Below are positions 46,800 to 54,995 of a stretch of DNA of 64,000 bases, in pieces (the first letter of the stretch is position 1; every line of letters starts with the position of its first letter). Below the pieces are notes generated by a model. That model saw only the letters and a program-made list of their open reading frames with translations, searched no databases and was not told the DNA's origin. The stretch comes from a virus. The position numbers and the translations under genes were made by a program. The stretch spans positions 90,055 to 154,054 of the IMG/VR virus record IMGVR_UViG_3300030202_003006; one strand, 5' to 3'.

Positions 46800-47114
46800 A
46801 TGGAAACACTTATATGGATTTTAGCAGCTTACGGAATGTCCCAGATACTAGTATTTGGTAGTATATTCGACACCACAAGAGAATGGATAACTAAAAAATC
46901 AACATTTTTTGGAGACTTATTGTCATGTATGATGTGTACATCGACTTGGGTGGGATTTTTCTTTTCCCTCGCATTTTATTCTCCGACATTATCAATGATT
47001 ACAATACCTTATAGTAATATATTTTTTGATGGTATGTTAGCGAGTGGTGGTGTTTGGGCTATTAATGCAATTATTGAATGGTTTGAAGAGAATAAACCAC
47101 CTAAAGAAGATTAA
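46800..47114 (+). CDS. Small membrane protein, DUF1360-like
   Basis: The 104-residue protein has two to three membrane segments, at about residues 3-20, 45-65 and 75-95. In the middle it has LLSCMMCTSTWVGFF, which recalls the L-x-C-x-x-C-x-x-x-W-x-G motif of DUF1360 membrane proteins found in phages and bacteria. Function is unknown. Its stop codon overlaps that of the convergent peptidase gene on the - strand by 4 bases. Confidence 0.65.
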   Translation: METLIWILAAYGMSQILVFGSIFDTTREWITKKSTFFGDLLSCMMCTSTWVGFFFSLAFYSPTLSMITIPYSNIFFDGMLASGGVWAINAIIEWFEENKPPKED

Positions 47115-47890
47115 CATCGAGCTTTTGGGTTACAAAATTTACCTAATTTGTTAACTTTTCCACCAGCTGGAATACTTAAACCATTAGGTAAGTAATTTAT
47201 TGGGTTTACCCTTTTACCACTTTTATCAAAAATGATATAGTGTAAATGAGCTCCCATAGAATTACCCGAACCCGGGTCTCCTCGTTCACCACCAGAAACA
47301 CCAATAGGAAATCCTTTAGGTACCTGTATACCATATAGATTTTTATTAACTACCTTCAAGTGACAGTAACCCACAGCATGACCACTATTACATTCTATTT
47401 TTATATATCCACCACAATCACCAGCATCATCCACAGCTCTAGTAACAGTTCCAGCACAAGCAGCTATTAAAGGTTGTGAGTCACCCTCTCCTTTTGTTTT
47501 TAAATCCACACCTGAATGACATCTATTCCATCTATGACCATAACAACTATTAATATAAGGGTCTACTAACGGTACAGGATATATATCTGGGGGTGAAGAA
47601 TTCATTAACATATTTATTGGGATATATTGTAATATTTCCTCTATTTGTTCTTTAGTTAAAGACCTTAAAAATAGAACATCTTTTTCGGTTGGGTTCTGTA
47701 ATTTTTCCTGTAACCTACCCACCAAACCACCCAACTTCTCAAAAGCTTCAGCCGTACCCTCAGGACCACCAAAAAGTTTTTCTAGACCACTAGCCATAAA
47801 TCTATCCAACCAACCTTTCCAGTCTTGTTCTACCAGTAAGTTACTCTCTACTAATTTTAGATATTGCCTTTCTTTTATAAGAATCTTCAT
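47111..47890 (-). CDS. M23 family peptidoglycan endopeptidase
   Basis: The 259-residue protein carries a LytM/M23 zinc peptidase domain at about residues 105-235. The motifs are H125-S-G-V-D129 (HxxxD), YCH177L, and H215-L-H217 (HxH), the full zinc and catalytic set. Such enzymes cut the peptide bridges of peptidoglycan, either for lysis or as part of the tail tip. The first ~100 residues (MKILIKERQYLKLVES start, then helices) form a separate N-terminal region, with no signal peptide. It is one of the few - strand genes and has its own RTATTTAT motif in the right orientation. A virion-associated lysin is as likely as an endolysin. Confidence 0.88.
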   Translation of the reverse strand: MKILIKERQYLKLVESNLLVEQDWKGWLDRFMASGLEKLFGGPEGTAEAFEKLGGLVGRLQEKLQNPTEKDVLFLRSLTKEQIEEILQYIPINMLMNSSPPDIYPVPLVDPYINSCYGHRWNRCHSGVDLKTKGEGDSQPLIAACAGTVTRAVDDAGDCGGYIKIECNSGHAVGYCHLKVVNKNLYGIQVPKGFPIGVSGGERGDPGSGNSMGAHLHYIIFDKSGKRVNPINYLPNGLSIPAGGKVNKLGKFCNPKARC

Positions 47891-47898
47891 TATATTGA

Positions 47899-47915
47899 TT
47901 TATAATAATAAATAT
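47899..47915 (-). promoter_or_regulatory. RTATTTAT promoter-like motif on - strand before M23 peptidase
   Basis: Read on the - strand the sequence is ATATTTATTATTATAAA, placed 25 bases before the peptidase start. The correct orientation for a - strand gene supports a directional element. Confidence 0.5.
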
Positions 47916-47929
47916 ACGATATTGTATAT

Positions 47930-48925
47930 ATGTCAATCAGTATCTCTTGCATAATAGTAAATAACCTTAATGATTCTTTTGTAAAAAAAAGACTAATACC
48001 TAGTATCCTAACTAACACAGATTCTGATGTAGATTTAGAGATTATTGTGGTAGACAATAGTCCCGAACAAAATTTTAAATATAAAAATATTAAAGTGGTT
48101 AAATCAGAACCTTTTCACCTACCTAAAGCATTTAATATAGGTGTTAAAAATAGCACTAAAAAATATTTAGCTTTTTTTCATGATGATTGTGAAATATTAG
48201 AAAAAAATTGGGTAAATAAATTAGTTAGTAATTTAACTAATGAAATAATTGCTGTAGGACCAGAATTACACACAGATGTTATACCATATAATAAAATAAC
48301 TTGTACAGAATACTTAAAGGAGGTTCCTCTGGTTATTAAGAAAAAAAACTTTTTAGATTTAGGTGGTTATAGTGAAGAATATTATTTTGGGTATGAAGAT
48401 ATTATATTAAGTGATAGCATTATAAAGTTGGGTAAGAAAATAAAAAAAATAGATATAGACTACAACCATTTTAATGGTATGAGTACAGTACTAATAAACA
48501 CTAAATATAACCCAGAAATTAGTGATGAAAAATACAAAAATATAAAAGAAAAATTTACCACCATTACTAGTTTAAAAAGTTTTAGGAAGTATGAAATAAA
48601 AATATTAAATTCGTTTAAAGTAAACATAAATACATTAATGATACCATTATGGGGTAAAATAATACTATGGTTTTTGTCTATATTTACTGGTAAAATTAAC
48701 ATAGGTAGGGGTTTAACCCACACTTTAGGTTATATGAAAGCATATAAGTATTGGGATGCTAAATACAATGAAATTCCCACAGAAATCATAACTGAATTAC
48801 AACCAAAAACTAAAAATGATATGGAAACTTTTTTAGAGGACGTAAGAACACACCAAAACGGGAAACTATATAATAAATTGGATAAATATAAAAATAAAAT
48901 ATTTGTGGAATATTTTAAAAAATAA
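47930..48925 (+). CDS. Family 2-type glycosyltransferase
   Basis: The 331-residue protein starts with SISCIIVNNLN and LEIIVVDNSP, the GT-A nucleotide-sugar binding strands. It continues with LPKAFNIGVKNS and YLAFFHDDCEI, whose H-D-D is the metal-binding DxD-type motif, and then has a YFGYEDIILSD acceptor-side motif. It would transfer a sugar from a nucleotide sugar to DNA, protein or host surface glycan; the acceptor cannot be told. A hydrophobic patch (IILWFLSIFTG) near residue 245 could be amphipathic or membrane-associated. It begins a + strand run, 39 bases from the divergent peptidase gene. Confidence 0.82.
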   Translation: MSISISCIIVNNLNDSFVKKRLIPSILTNTDSDVDLEIIVVDNSPEQNFKYKNIKVVKSEPFHLPKAFNIGVKNSTKKYLAFFHDDCEILEKNWVNKLVSNLTNEIIAVGPELHTDVIPYNKITCTEYLKEVPLVIKKKNFLDLGGYSEEYYFGYEDIILSDSIIKLGKKIKKIDIDYNHFNGMSTVLINTKYNPEISDEKYKNIKEKFTTITSLKSFRKYEIKILNSFKVNINTLMIPLWGKIILWFLSIFTGKINIGRGLTHTLGYMKAYKYWDAKYNEIPTEIITELQPKTKNDMETFLEDVRTHQNGKLYNKLDKYKNKIFVEYFKK

Positions 48926-48940
48926 ACCTATATTTTTATT

Positions 48941-51271
48941 ATGATTGCTAAAGATAAACTAGATAACCCTTTTATAAAAGTAACCTGGGAGGATATACCA
49001 GAAAACTTTACCCAAGAAAGAATAAAAAGAGCGAGAACCTACTTTCAAAGAAAATACAATTCTAAGAATGTTACGGTATTGACTAAAGCGATAGATAGAA
49101 AAGATGGTGACGAATTAGATTTAGATATCGAACAAAATGTCCTAGACCCACTATACCAAAGAAATTTAATGTCACAATTTGTAATGGCAAATGATATGGG
49201 TGTGGAATTAGATTTATTAAAAAGACTAGATGATAAAGTAAATGCAAAAATTGCGGATGAGGCAGAATCAGATATAAAGTATAAGAGAGTCTACATTAAA
49301 AAGATAAAATTTTCTAATTTTTTATCTTTTGGTGAGAATAATATATTGGACGTAAAAGAATTAGGTGGAATAACGGTAATAGATTCTAACCCACCTAATT
49401 TTGGGGGTAAATCGGTATTAGCTGTTGACTTAATATTATTTTTGTTTTTTAACACCACAACTAAGACTAGTAAGGCAATAGATATTTTTAACAGATTTAG
49501 TAAAAAAAATGAAGTTTTTGTACAGGGAGAAGTTGAAATTGATGGTAATGAATATATTATAGTTAGAAAAATAAAAAGAAAAAAAACTAAAAAGGGTGGT
49601 TGGTCAGTTAGTACTAGTCTAGAATTTTTAGAAAGAAAAAAAGACGGTTCATTACAAAATTTTACAGGTGAACAAAGAAGAGAAACAGAAAAGTTTATAA
49701 AAGAGTCGATAGGGACAATGAACGATTTTCTACTGACAGTTTTATCCACAGCATCCAATTTAGAATCACTAATAGAATCCAAACCAACCGAAAGAGGTAA
49801 CATACTGAGTAGATTTATAGGTTTAGAAATTTTAAAAGATAAAGAATCTATGTGTAAAAAAATGTATTCTGAATGGTCTAAAAAGTTAATATCAAACGTA
49901 TACAACGTAGAAGAATTAAAAGAGGAAATAAAAAATAATAATACACAAAAAGAAAATTTAACACAAATTAATGTAACCCATAATAGTAATTTAGAACTGT
50001 ATAATACCGAATTAAAAAGCAAAAACAACTTAAGAGACACCTTGATAAGTCAAAAAATTACAGATATAGATACTGAAATTCAGAATGTAAATCCACGACT
50101 AGTAGAAGAAAAAGTATTAGATGAAGAGAAAATTTTAGAGTCTTTAAAATTAAAGGTGAAAGCTTATGGTGATAAACAAATTCCGGAAGATATAGATTTA
50201 GAGTATTTTGGTAAAAAAACTAAAAATAGAGATGAAATACAATTAGAAAAAGTACAAAATATCACAAATTTAAAAAATCTAAATAAAACATTACAAAATT
50301 TAGTAGAGTCAGAAGTATGTCCTACTTGTAAACAAAATTTAAAAGATGTGGACCACACCGAAGAAATAAAAGAATTAAAAAATGAAATAAATACACTATC
50401 TAAACTCATAGAAGTAAATAAACAAAAATTAGAAAATCTAAATAAAGAACTTGAAGTACTAAACACCAAAAAAATAATTTTCGATGAGTACGAAAAAGAA
50501 ATGTTAAAAAAAGAACGACTGGTACTAGAGGTTGGGCAAAAAGAGTTAGAAGTAGAAAAATTAAAAAATAAGTTAATAAAGTGGAAACAGAATAAAGAAA
50601 GACTGGAAAATAATAGTAGAATAGAAAAAGAAATTTTAACTTTAGACTCCAATATAGACGTTTTAAAAAATAAAAAAGAAACCACATTTAAGGAAATAGA
50701 ATATAATACCAACCAAATACTCAATTGTGAAAGTGTGGTAAAAGATTGTACCACTAAAATAGGTAAAATTAAAAAAGAAAATGAGGTAGATAAAGTTTTT
50801 CGAGCTTATCTAACTATTTTTGGGAAAAATGGCATAATAAAAACTATTGTAAAAAGTGTGGTACCAAAGTTAAACAATGAATTAATGAGATTATTAACCG
50901 ATGTTACGAAGTTTATGGTAGAGATTAGAGTTAGTGATAAAAATGAAGTAGAGTTTTGGATGGTAGATAATGATTCTAGGGTTGAAAAACTACTAGTTAC
51001 TGGAAGTGGGTTTGAAAAAACATTAGCTTCACTAGCTATTAGAACTGTACTAACTAAAGTATCCTGCCTACCCAGACCTAATGTGACAGTATTTGATGAA
51101 GTTTTAGGGAAAGTTAGTAATGATAATTTAGATGAGGTTGGTGTATTTTTTAGTAGACTTAAAGATTATTTTGAAAATGTATTTTTAATAACCCATAATC
51201 CTTTAGTTAGAGAATGGGCGGATAATAATTTAACAATAGAAAAAGAAAATAACATTTCTAAGGTAAAATAA
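48941..51271 (+). CDS. SbcC/Rad50-like ATPase, T4 gp46 homologue
   Basis: The 776-residue protein is an SMC-type ATPase that pairs with the gp47-like nuclease. The head is split. After a ~125-residue N-terminal extension comes KIKFSNFLSFGENNI, then Walker A NPPNFGGKSVLAVDL. Two long coiled-coil arms are joined by the zinc hook C460-P-T-C463. The C-terminal half has the LVTGSGFEKTLASLAIR signature, Walker B TVFDEVLG and the LITHN switch. T4 gp46 is 560 residues, so this one is longer because of the arms and the extension. The Walker A has F-G-G-K-S in place of the usual G-x-G-K-S/T. Confidence 0.9.
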   Translation: MIAKDKLDNPFIKVTWEDIPENFTQERIKRARTYFQRKYNSKNVTVLTKAIDRKDGDELDLDIEQNVLDPLYQRNLMSQFVMANDMGVELDLLKRLDDKVNAKIADEAESDIKYKRVYIKKIKFSNFLSFGENNILDVKELGGITVIDSNPPNFGGKSVLAVDLILFLFFNTTTKTSKAIDIFNRFSKKNEVFVQGEVEIDGNEYIIVRKIKRKKTKKGGWSVSTSLEFLERKKDGSLQNFTGEQRRETEKFIKESIGTMNDFLLTVLSTASNLESLIESKPTERGNILSRFIGLEILKDKESMCKKMYSEWSKKLISNVYNVEELKEEIKNNNTQKENLTQINVTHNSNLELYNTELKSKNNLRDTLISQKITDIDTEIQNVNPRLVEEKVLDEEKILESLKLKVKAYGDKQIPEDIDLEYFGKKTKNRDEIQLEKVQNITNLKNLNKTLQNLVESEVCPTCKQNLKDVDHTEEIKELKNEINTLSKLIEVNKQKLENLNKELEVLNTKKIIFDEYEKEMLKKERLVLEVGQKELEVEKLKNKLIKWKQNKERLENNSRIEKEILTLDSNIDVLKNKKETTFKEIEYNTNQILNCESVVKDCTTKIGKIKKENEVDKVFRAYLTIFGKNGIIKTIVKSVVPKLNNELMRLLTDVTKFMVEIRVSDKNEVEFWMVDNDSRVEKLLVTGSGFEKTLASLAIRTVLTKVSCLPRPNVTVFDEVLGKVSNDNLDEVGVFFSRLKDYFENVFLITHNPLVREWADNNLTIEKENNISKVK

Positions 51272-51284
51272 ATATTTATATAAT
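51272..51284 (+). promoter_or_regulatory. RTATTTAT motif immediately before gene at 51285
   Basis: ATATTTATATAAT ends directly at the ATG, 13 bases from its first base to the start codon. This spacing is shared only with the site at 56221. If it is a -10 element, the transcript would be leaderless or nearly so. Confidence 0.35.
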
Positions 51285-51860
51285 ATGAGGAAACAAACAA
51301 GAAAATATTTGTTATATATGTTTGGTAATTGGAAAACCCAACAAATCAATAAAGATATGGTCAATAACATTAAAGATGTCATGGAGACCATAATATATGG
51401 TGATGAATTTAGTTTTGTTACCGGTGATAATGTTATAATAATGTGTCTTAAATCACAGATGAGTTTTGAGGAGATAGAAGATATTCTACATGAATTTTTA
51501 AATGAAAACATTAGTGCTTTTTTCATAATGCCTAAACCTAGAAAATTAGGTTATAGGTTAGAAAAAAATTTAGAGTCACATTTATTTAACCCTAAAGAAA
51601 TAAAACATAAAAAACTAAAGAAAAAAATAAGTCCTGAATTAAGTGAGGCGTTAACAGCACAACTAAAATCATTAGTAGATAGTAGACTCAAATTAATTAG
51701 GAATGTTTTAGAAAATCCACACCAAGTAAAACCAACCCAAAAAATGATTGTTCAAAGCTTTACTTTAGATTCATTATTAGATAAAATAAATGATACAGGG
51801 ATAGAAAGTTTAACTGAATCCGAGTTAGAATTTTTGAATAAATATAATGAAAAAGATTAA
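51285..51860 (+). CDS. Hypothetical protein
   Basis: The 191-residue protein (start MRKQTRKYLLYMFGNW) is not recognised. The first ~95 residues look like a small alpha/beta domain (DEFSFVTGDNVIIMCLKS). The basic middle (KEIKHKKLKKKISP) and helical C-terminus, ending LTESELEFLNKYNEK, suggest a DNA- or protein-associated role. It lies between gp46 and the glutaredoxin-like gene, which it overlaps by 14 bases. Confidence 0.72.
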   Translation: MRKQTRKYLLYMFGNWKTQQINKDMVNNIKDVMETIIYGDEFSFVTGDNVIIMCLKSQMSFEEIEDILHEFLNENISAFFIMPKPRKLGYRLEKNLESHLFNPKEIKHKKLKKKISPELSEALTAQLKSLVDSRLKLIRNVLENPHQVKPTQKMIVQSFTLDSLLDKINDTGIESLTESELEFLNKYNEKD

Positions 51861-52203
51861 AATGAATTTAGACACCACAAAATATAAATTAGCAATATGG
51901 ACAGAAAATGAGTGCGAAGGATGTCAAGAACTAAAGGTTAAATTAAAAGAATTAAAAATTCCATTTGAAAATAGATGTATAACAGTACCTAAAAATAAAT
52001 TAGGTAATCCAGATAGGTTATCTCCTGAAGCACAAAATAGATGGGATTTTATGGATACTGATAGAGATAATCCAGGTATTATAAAATACACACCAGTCAT
52101 AATAGTAGAAGATGTGGATGGAAACTCAGAGTACCTAAGTGCTGGTGGAGCATTTGAAACTACTGATGAAGCAGTAGAACTACTCAAAAAATACTGTAAA
52201 TAA
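51847..52203 (+). CDS. Glutaredoxin/thioredoxin-like protein
   Basis: The 118-residue protein has a thioredoxin-fold pattern. A first strand KLAIWTENECEGCQEL includes the C-E-G-C redox site, followed by a helix and the second strand IPFENRCI. The TPVIIVEDVDG segment contains the cis-Pro of the family. It resembles phage NrdC-type glutaredoxins, which hand electrons to ribonucleotide reductase, here plausibly the class II enzyme at 4577. An insert of about 25 residues (SPEAQNRWDFMDTDRDNPG) before the cis-Pro is larger than usual. Confidence 0.72.
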   Translation: MKKIKMNLDTTKYKLAIWTENECEGCQELKVKLKELKIPFENRCITVPKNKLGNPDRLSPEAQNRWDFMDTDRDNPGIIKYTPVIIVEDVDGNSEYLSAGGAFETTDEAVELLKKYCK

Positions 52204-52215
52204 AACACAAAAACA

Positions 52216-52247
52216 TTTGGTCTAGTCAAAATTATTTATTAATTTTG
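52216..52247 (+). promoter_or_regulatory. Bacteroidota host-type promoter before sigma factor gene
   Basis: TTTG at 52216-52219 and TAATTTTG at 52240-52247 match the -33 TTTG and -7 TAnnTTTG elements of Bacteroidota sigma-A promoters, separated by 20 bases, within the known range. A start point just downstream would give a leader of about 75 bases for the sigma factor gene. No RTATTTAT motif is present in this gap. Confidence 0.6.
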
Positions 52248-52263
52248 TATACAACAACAATAT

Positions 52264-52278
52264 CTGACAAAAAGTCAG
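52264..52278 (+). other. Short hairpin in the sigma-factor leader
   Basis: CTGAC-AAAAA-GTCAG forms a 5-base-pair stem with a 5-base loop in the predicted leader between the host-type promoter and the sigma gene. It is followed directly by AGGTTTACCT, a second small inverted repeat. The remainder of the 127-base gap shows no gene or tRNA. Confidence 0.4.
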
Positions 52279-52330
52279 GTTTACCTTAATGGTACACTTA
52301 TTGTAGTATTAATTAATAAATAAATAAAAT

Positions 52331-53131
52331 ATGGCGAAAAATACATTCATAAATCAAAGTGAAATATCACACTACTTAAAAGATGTTAGAAAAAGGAAAG
52401 TTTTAACAGCAGCTAGAGAAAAAGAATTAGCAAAATTAATACAAAATCCAGAAACTACACCTAGTGTAGTAGCAGAAGTACACAAAGAATTACTAGAAGG
52501 TAACCTAAGATTTGTTATTAGTGTAGCAAAAGACTACCAAGGACAAGGGGTTGATTTACCAGATTTGATAAATGAAGGTAATTATGGTCTTTTAAAAGCA
52601 ATTAATAATTTTGATTGGGATAAAGGATTTAGATTTATATCATACGCGGTCTGGTGGGTTAGACAATCAATTCTACAATGTCTTAATGAAAATGCAAGAA
52701 CTATAAGACTCCCAGTTAATATAATCCAAGAACTACAGAGAGAGAAAAAGAAAATAGGTCAAGAAATAGATAAATTTAATAGTAAATTAGCTCTTTTACC
52801 CACAACAATCAATTATGATAAACCAATAAATGAAGAAGGCGATACATTAATAGACTTAATTATCAATCCAGATGCGGATAGCCCAGAAGATGCTTTTAAA
52901 GATGAAGTTAACCTAAAAGATGAATTATACAAATTAATGAATGTTTTGGATAATAGGGAGAGAGACATAGTTGTTGATTATTATGGATTAAATGGTAATA
53001 CACCAATGACACTCCAAGAAATAGGTGATGAATTAAGTTTAACCAAAGAAAGAGTGAGGCAAATTAAAGAAAAAGCTTTAAGAAAATTAAGAAATGATAG
53101 TTACAATCTGTTAGACTATCTAAGTGAATGA
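52331..53131 (+). CDS. Sigma-70 family RNA polymerase sigma factor, Bacteroidota sigma-A-like
   Basis: The 266-residue protein redirects RNA polymerase to selected promoters. It lacks region 1.1 but has the rest. Region 1.2 is at about 8-40 (SEISHYLKDVRKRKVLTAA). Region 2 is at about 54-125, with NLRFVISVAKDYQGQG, DLPDLINEGNYGLLKA and FISYAVWWVRQSILQCL. A shortened region 3 follows, then region 4 at about 200-262 (MTLQEIGDELSLTKERVRQI). The sequence is strikingly like the primary sigma of Bacteroidota, not like T4 gp55, and suggests capture of a host rpoD. It is preceded by a host-type promoter and is the likely reader of the RTATTTAT motifs. Confidence 0.92.
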   Translation: MAKNTFINQSEISHYLKDVRKRKVLTAAREKELAKLIQNPETTPSVVAEVHKELLEGNLRFVISVAKDYQGQGVDLPDLINEGNYGLLKAINNFDWDKGFRFISYAVWWVRQSILQCLNENARTIRLPVNIIQELQREKKKIGQEIDKFNSKLALLPTTINYDKPINEEGDTLIDLIINPDADSPEDAFKDEVNLKDELYKLMNVLDNRERDIVVDYYGLNGNTPMTLQEIGDELSLTKERVRQIKEKALRKLRNDSYNLLDYLSE

Positions 53132-53146
53132 TATTTATCTATAAAA
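53131..53146 (+). promoter_or_regulatory. RTATTTAT promoter-like motif before membrane protein gene
   Basis: ATATTTATCTATAAAA begins at the base after the sigma gene's stop and lies 22 bases before the GTG at 53153. It would separate transcription of the downstream lysis and structural group from the sigma gene. Confidence 0.5.
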
Positions 53147-53152
53147 GTAATT

Positions 53153-54472
53153 GTGAAAAAAAGATTATTTCCATTGATAATAACATTAGCAGCGTTAGCG
53201 GTATCCGGTAGTGCAGCATTCTATTCTGTATTTGGACTGAGTAAATTGTTTGCAGGAGCAAGCACACAAGTAATCATAATGGCAGGTAGTTTAGAATTTG
53301 CAAAGTTAGTCGTTGCTTCTTTATTATATCAATATTGGGATACTATAAATAAAGCACTTAGAACTTACTTATCAATCGCATGTTTTATTTTGATAATTAT
53401 TACGAGTGGTGGTATTTATGGTTTCCTATCTGGAGCATACCAATCCACAGCAACTCAATCAGAGTTATTAGATAAATCATTAGCTATACTAAATCAAAAA
53501 CAAATTAGGTTTGAAGAAACTAAAGAAGACCTAACACTAGAAAAAACCCAATTAAATAAATCAATATCGGAGTTAAGAGTTTCACTCTCAAATCCAAGTT
53601 CGGTATCATATTATGATAAAGAAGCTGAACAAGTAATTACAACCACATCTAGTTCTACAAGAAGAGCATTACAAGCAGAATTAAAAAGTACAATTGAGGA
53701 TAGAGATGCAGTCAATATAAAACTAGAAGCTATATTAGACTCAATAAATAAAACAGATATAGCATTATTAGATAAAGAAATAGATAATGAAGCTGAAAGA
53801 GAATTAGGTCCCCTCAAATACCTTGCTGAAACTACTGGAAAACCTATGGGTCAAGTAGTTAATTGGTTTCTATTATTAATTATATTTGTATTTGACCCAT
53901 TAGCAATAGCATTAGTAGTAGCAGCTAACATGGCTTTCGCACAAATAAAAAAGAGAGAACCTGAAGTAAAAATGTCTGTACCAGATGGGTTAGAATTTAA
54001 TACACCATATACTATGGAAGAAGTGTCAGCAGCATTTGCTAGACAAGACGCTAAAAGAAAAAAAATAGAAAAAGAAGATTATTTTAGTGATTTAGAAGAT
54101 TATATTAAGGAAGATTTAGATATAGATGAAGAAAGAATGAATATCATAGGACAAAACGGAAATGACGGTCTACACTATGAAGAACCAAAAGAAAAAAATA
54201 TCATCACCTCAACAGAAAATTTAACAGAACAACAAATACAAGACTTAAGTAGGGAGATAGGTAAAAAAGAAAAACCAATAAAAGAAGACCCAATAAAACC
54301 AACTACAGAAGAACTTGAAAAATTAGCAGAAGCTCTTAATATTAGTTATAATGAAGATGATGTGCCGTTAGATAGGTTAACAGACACAACACAAACATTA
54401 ATACATAAGAATATAGAAAAAACACAAAGTGATGGTGAAGAAGAAAGAAATCTCAAGTATAAAGGTAGATAA
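53153..54472 (+). CDS. Multi-pass membrane protein with large coiled-coil loop
   Basis: The 439-residue protein starts at GTG. It has three N-terminal membrane segments (FPLIITLAALAVSGSAAFYS, VIIMAGSLEFAKLVVASLL, LSIACFILIIITSGGIYGFL), then about 110 residues of coiled coil. A fourth membrane segment (WFLLLIIFVFDPLAIALVVA) follows, then a charged cytoplasmic tail of about 165 residues. I do not recognise the family. The layout suggests an inner-membrane complex. It is the first gene after a promoter-like motif and overlaps the amidase-like gene by about 40 bases. Confidence 0.78.
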   Translation: MKKRLFPLIITLAALAVSGSAAFYSVFGLSKLFAGASTQVIIMAGSLEFAKLVVASLLYQYWDTINKALRTYLSIACFILIIITSGGIYGFLSGAYQSTATQSELLDKSLAILNQKQIRFEETKEDLTLEKTQLNKSISELRVSLSNPSSVSYYDKEAEQVITTTSSSTRRALQAELKSTIEDRDAVNIKLEAILDSINKTDIALLDKEIDNEAERELGPLKYLAETTGKPMGQVVNWFLLLIIFVFDPLAIALVVAANMAFAQIKKREPEVKMSVPDGLEFNTPYTMEEVSAAFARQDAKRKKIEKEDYFSDLEDYIKEDLDIDEERMNIIGQNGNDGLHYEEPKEKNIITSTENLTEQQIQDLSREIGKKEKPIKEDPIKPTTEELEKLAEALNISYNEDDVPLDRLTDTTQTLIHKNIEKTQSDGEEERNLKYKGR

Positions 54473-54995
54473 ACCAAAACAAATACTTTTGTGTAATACT
54501 AATAGAGAATACAAGTACTACACGAAAGGAATCAAGTACAGACTTAATGGCAAGTACCAAAGAATACCAAATTTTGTAGTTAAAAAAGATGGTAAAACAG
54601 AGTTTTTGAATAAAGAAGATGTCACCAGTTTTTTTCTGGAAGGTTACCACAAAAAAGATAGTATAATTGTAATAGCTTTAGAAAATAGGGGTTGGTTACG
54701 TAGAAGAAGTACTGACGGTAAGTACGTTGATTGGTTAGGTGATATTTATAATAATAAAGCTCATGAAAAAAAATGGAGAGGTGAACTATTTTGGGACGGA
54801 TACACTACTGAACAAATGAAGGAAGTAGCTAAACTTATTGACCTAATATGTGAAGTTAAAAAAACAGAAAAAAACTTTATAGGTCATAATGTTTTAGTAG
54901 ATGGTGTACAGGATTTTAAAGGAGTAGTTTCTCGAAGTAATTATAATGAATATTGGACTGATTTAGGTCCATCTTTTAATTTTGAAATATTATGA
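54432..54995 (+). CDS. Amidase_2/PGRP-like protein, probable lysis-related N-acetylmuramoyl-L-alanine amidase
   Basis: The 187-residue protein has the layout of Amidase_2 domains. PNFVVKKDGKTEFLN corresponds to the 'HFvIdrdG' strand. IIVIALENRGW corresponds to the 'IGIELEN' strand, YTTEQMKEVAKLIDLIC to the conserved helix, FIGHNVLVDG to the second zinc His, and WTDLGPSFNF to the DPGPxF acidic ligand. The first zinc His, normally in an HHT motif, appears replaced (ILLCNTNRE), so activity is uncertain. GTG at 54429 is possible, but ATG at 54432 is preferred. It overlaps the previous gene by 41 bases, and the next start overlaps its stop by 4 bases. Confidence 0.6.
   Translation: MVKKKEISSIKVDKPKQILLCNTNREYKYYTKGIKYRLNGKYQRIPNFVVKKDGKTEFLNKEDVTSFFLEGYHKKDSIIVIALENRGWLRRRSTDGKYVDWLGDIYNNKAHEKKWRGELFWDGYTTEQMKEVAKLIDLICEVKKTEKNFIGHNVLVDGVQDFKGVVSRSNYNEYWTDLGPSFNFEIL

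Noticed and set aside
49291-50754. Long Ser/Phe-rich frames on the - strand opposite the gp46-like gene
   Set aside because: Composition is that of the complement of Lys/Glu coiled-coil codons; the + strand gene has clear SbcC motifs throughout.
52264-52278. Hairpin CTGAC-AAAAA-GTCAG as a rho-independent terminator
   Set aside because: The stem is only 5 pairs and is followed by GTTTACC rather than a T-run; it is also placed close before the sigma gene.
52204-52330. Possible tRNA or small RNA gene in the longest gap of the window
   Set aside because: No cloverleaf, no acceptor or T-arm consensus; the gap is explained by a host-type promoter and a small hairpin leader.
54741-54755. RTATTTAT-like site ATATTTATAATAATA inside the amidase-like gene
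   Set aside because: No gene starts within 30 bases downstream, so it was treated as chance in A/T-rich coding sequence; it is a useful negative control for the motif.
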